From an uncultured Lachnospiraceae bacterium (lineage in GTDB: Bacteria; Bacillota; Clostridia; Lachnospirales; Lachnospiraceae), in assembly GCA_949287925.1 (NCBI GenBank), contig CASEIR010000033.1:1-64000 (forward strand): a stretch of DNA of 64,000 bases, written 5' to 3'. Below, in pieces: positions 62,911-64,000 of this stretch (positions are counted from its first letter, which is position 1; each line of letters starts with the position of its first letter). The notes beneath the pieces were generated by a model. It saw only the letters and a program-made list of their open reading frames with translations. It searched no databases and was not told where the DNA came from. The position numbers were made by a program, and so were the translations under genes.

Positions 62911-63675
62911 TCACAACTCTTTCATTTTCTCCAATATGCTTTCATAGAACTCTTCTTTAGTCCCGGTCCGTTCCAGGCTTTCCAGCAATTTCCCGTCCTT
63001 CAGGAACAGTATCCGCCGGCAGTAGCTGGCGATCTTCGGATCATGGGTTACCAGGATCACCGTTTTCCCCATTCTGGTATTGATTCTTTCCAGCGCCTTG
63101 ATGACAATACGGCCAGATTTGGTGTCCAGGTTGCCGGTAGGTTCGTCCGCCAGGATCAGATCCGGGTCGTTGATCAGCGCCCGGCTGATGGCCACCCGCT
63201 GCTTCTCTCCACCGGACAGTTCATAGGGATATTTCTTCAGCAGGTGAGTCAGTTCGAAATGAGCCGCGTATCTCTCTCCCTTTTCCATGCAGTCTTTGGA
63301 ATCCTGCTTGTCGATGATCATGGGCAGCATAATATTTTCCAGCACCGACAGGCTGTTCAGCAGATAGAAATCCTGGAACACGAATCCGATGCCTCTTCTG
63401 CGGATATCCGCCAGCTCGTCTTTCCACAGCTTTGCCGTATTCTTTCCTTTAAAATAGACTTTCCCGGATGTGGGACGGTCGATCAGTCCAAGAATCTTCA
63501 GAAGCGTGGTCTTTCCGCAGCCGGATTTTCCCATGATGGCAATAAATTCCTGCTCCATGACTGTAAAATCCAGACCTTTCAGAACGCGGATCGCATTTTC
63601 TCCCTTTTCCGACATGCCGGGCTTTGCATAATTCCGGATCAGCTGTTCTGTCCGGATCATCTCACTCTTACTCAT
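62911..63675 (-). CDS. ABC transporter ATP-binding protein
   Basis: ATPase of a MacB/BceA-type exporter, 254 residues. Walker [10 protein letters not shown] (about 49-57), signature LSGGEKQR, Walker [13 protein letters not shown]. The immediately upstream permease gene overlaps it by 8 bases. This type often exports or senses antimicrobial peptides; no two-component system dedicated to it is visible in the window. Confidence 0.93.
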   Translation of the reverse strand: MSKSEMIRTEQLIRNYAKPGMSEKGENAIRVLKGLDFTVMEQEFIAIMGKSGCGKTTLLKILGLIDRPTSGKVYFKGKNTAKLWKDELADIRRRGIGFVFQDFYLLNSLSVLENIMLPMIIDKQDSKDCMEKGERYAAHFELTHLLKKYPYELSGGEKQRVAISRALINDPDLILADEPTGNLDTKSGRIVIKALERINTRMGKTVILVTHDPKIASYCRRILFLKDGKLLESLERTGTKEEFYESILEKMKEL

Positions 63676-64000
63676 GTTTTCCCTCCACTTTCCGGGTCAC
63701 CCAAAGACCCAATATCCAGACAAAGATTCCTTCCACTGCCAGCCAGCCAATCATGATCGCCAGTCCCAGAGGCAGGTATTGAAGAATCACCCCGGCAGAA
63801 TACATCCTGGCATGCCAGGTTGCCGCCGTGAATCCAACTGACACCAGAACCGACGCCAGGACCTGAACCAGATAAAAGAACCAGATCTCTCCCCGAAGGA
63901 TCCGGATCCGTTCTTTTCTTCTCATTCCCATGCAGCTTAAGAACCGGGCCCGCTCCTGCTTTTCTTCCATTTCCGAAAGCGCTTTGATATAGAAGAGAAA
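63668..64000 (-). CDS. FtsX-like ABC permease, partial (runs off the window end)
   Basis: The C-terminal 110 residues of an exporter permease. Three hydrophobic segments (FFYLVQVLASVLVSVGFT, LQYLPLGLAIMIGW and GIFVWILGLWV) and the RARFLSCMGMRRKERIRIL loop typical of FtsX-like permeases. The frame is open to base 64000, so the start lies outside. It pairs with the ABC ATPase gene. Confidence 0.85.
   Translation of the reverse strand, partial: FLFYIKALSEMEEKQERARFLSCMGMRRKERIRILRGEIWFFYLVQVLASVLVSVGFTAATWHARMYSAGVILQYLPLGLAIMIGWLAVEGIFVWILGLWVTRKVEGKHE

Noticed and set aside
62729..62914. 61-residue frame in the gap before the Trk operon
   Set aside because: No Shine-Dalgarno and it crosses the terminator of the ABC ATPase; composition random.

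Overview
The window reads as chromosome of a Gram-positive anaerobic Clostridia, most likely a Lachnospiraceae gut commensal. The indications are AGGAGG-type ribosome binding sites, a tyrosine T-box ahead of tyrS, a CIRCE-like operator on clpB, a Stk/Stp pair encoded beside rsgA, a MurE with the DNPR signature of meso-diaminopimelate enzymes, and DUF families common in that group (DUF5714, DUF5721, DUF2200). These are inferences from protein and motif recognition; no search was run. Most genes lie on the minus strand.

Layout. 1-7.7 kb: 3' part of a GH13 glycosidase, then tyrS with its T-box and a flavin reductase, a DUF5714 gene, nagA, lgt and ychF. 7.8-21.5 kb: a long, tightly overlapping co-directional housekeeping cluster (murE, priA, def, fmt, a zinc membrane peptidase, rsmB, rlmN, stp, pknB, rsgA, rpe, thiN, and a broken membrane protein) covering wall synthesis, replication restart, translation start, rRNA modification and Ser/Thr signalling. 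21.6-27.9 kb: pepT, a YitT-family protein, dinB and clpB. 28.1-36.4 kb: an AT-richer island with a complete sugar/polyol catabolic operon (HAD phosphatase, GPH symporter, FGGY kinase, SDR dehydrogenase, divergent ROK regulator), followed by mobile-element debris (frameshifted gene, AbrB/PIN toxin-antitoxin pair, TnpV remnant, GNAT). 36.4-40.4 kb: DUF2200, mazG, a pyruvyl-transferase-like gene and a SulP transporter. 40.4-47.2 kb: an operon with Wadjet-like anti-plasmid genes jetA, jetB and jetC but no jetD. 47.3-55.6 kb: tRNA-Gly, a D-2-hydroxyacid dehydrogenase, lspA-like, an S8 protease, a clpX variant, ligA, an RluF/RsuA-type pseudouridine synthase and DUF5721. 55.6-58.1 kb: a GH43 xylosidase flanked by a frameshifted lipoprotein and a decapitated AraC regulator. 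58.1-62.7 kb: a Trk/Ktr potassium uptake operon led by a membrane-tethered RCK-like protein and ending in a KdpDE-like two-component pair. 62.9-64 kb: an ABC exporter running off the edge.

The most notable points are the jetABC locus lacking jetD and capped by a perfect 40-bp palindrome, a second related GGGGACG palindrome at 3.5 kb (each supplies the last codons and stop of the neighbouring gene), the RCK-like protein translationally coupled to trkH, a long RNA hairpin that buries the ribosome binding site of the S8 protease, and several deletion or frameshift scars where a gene was joined to a fragment of another.
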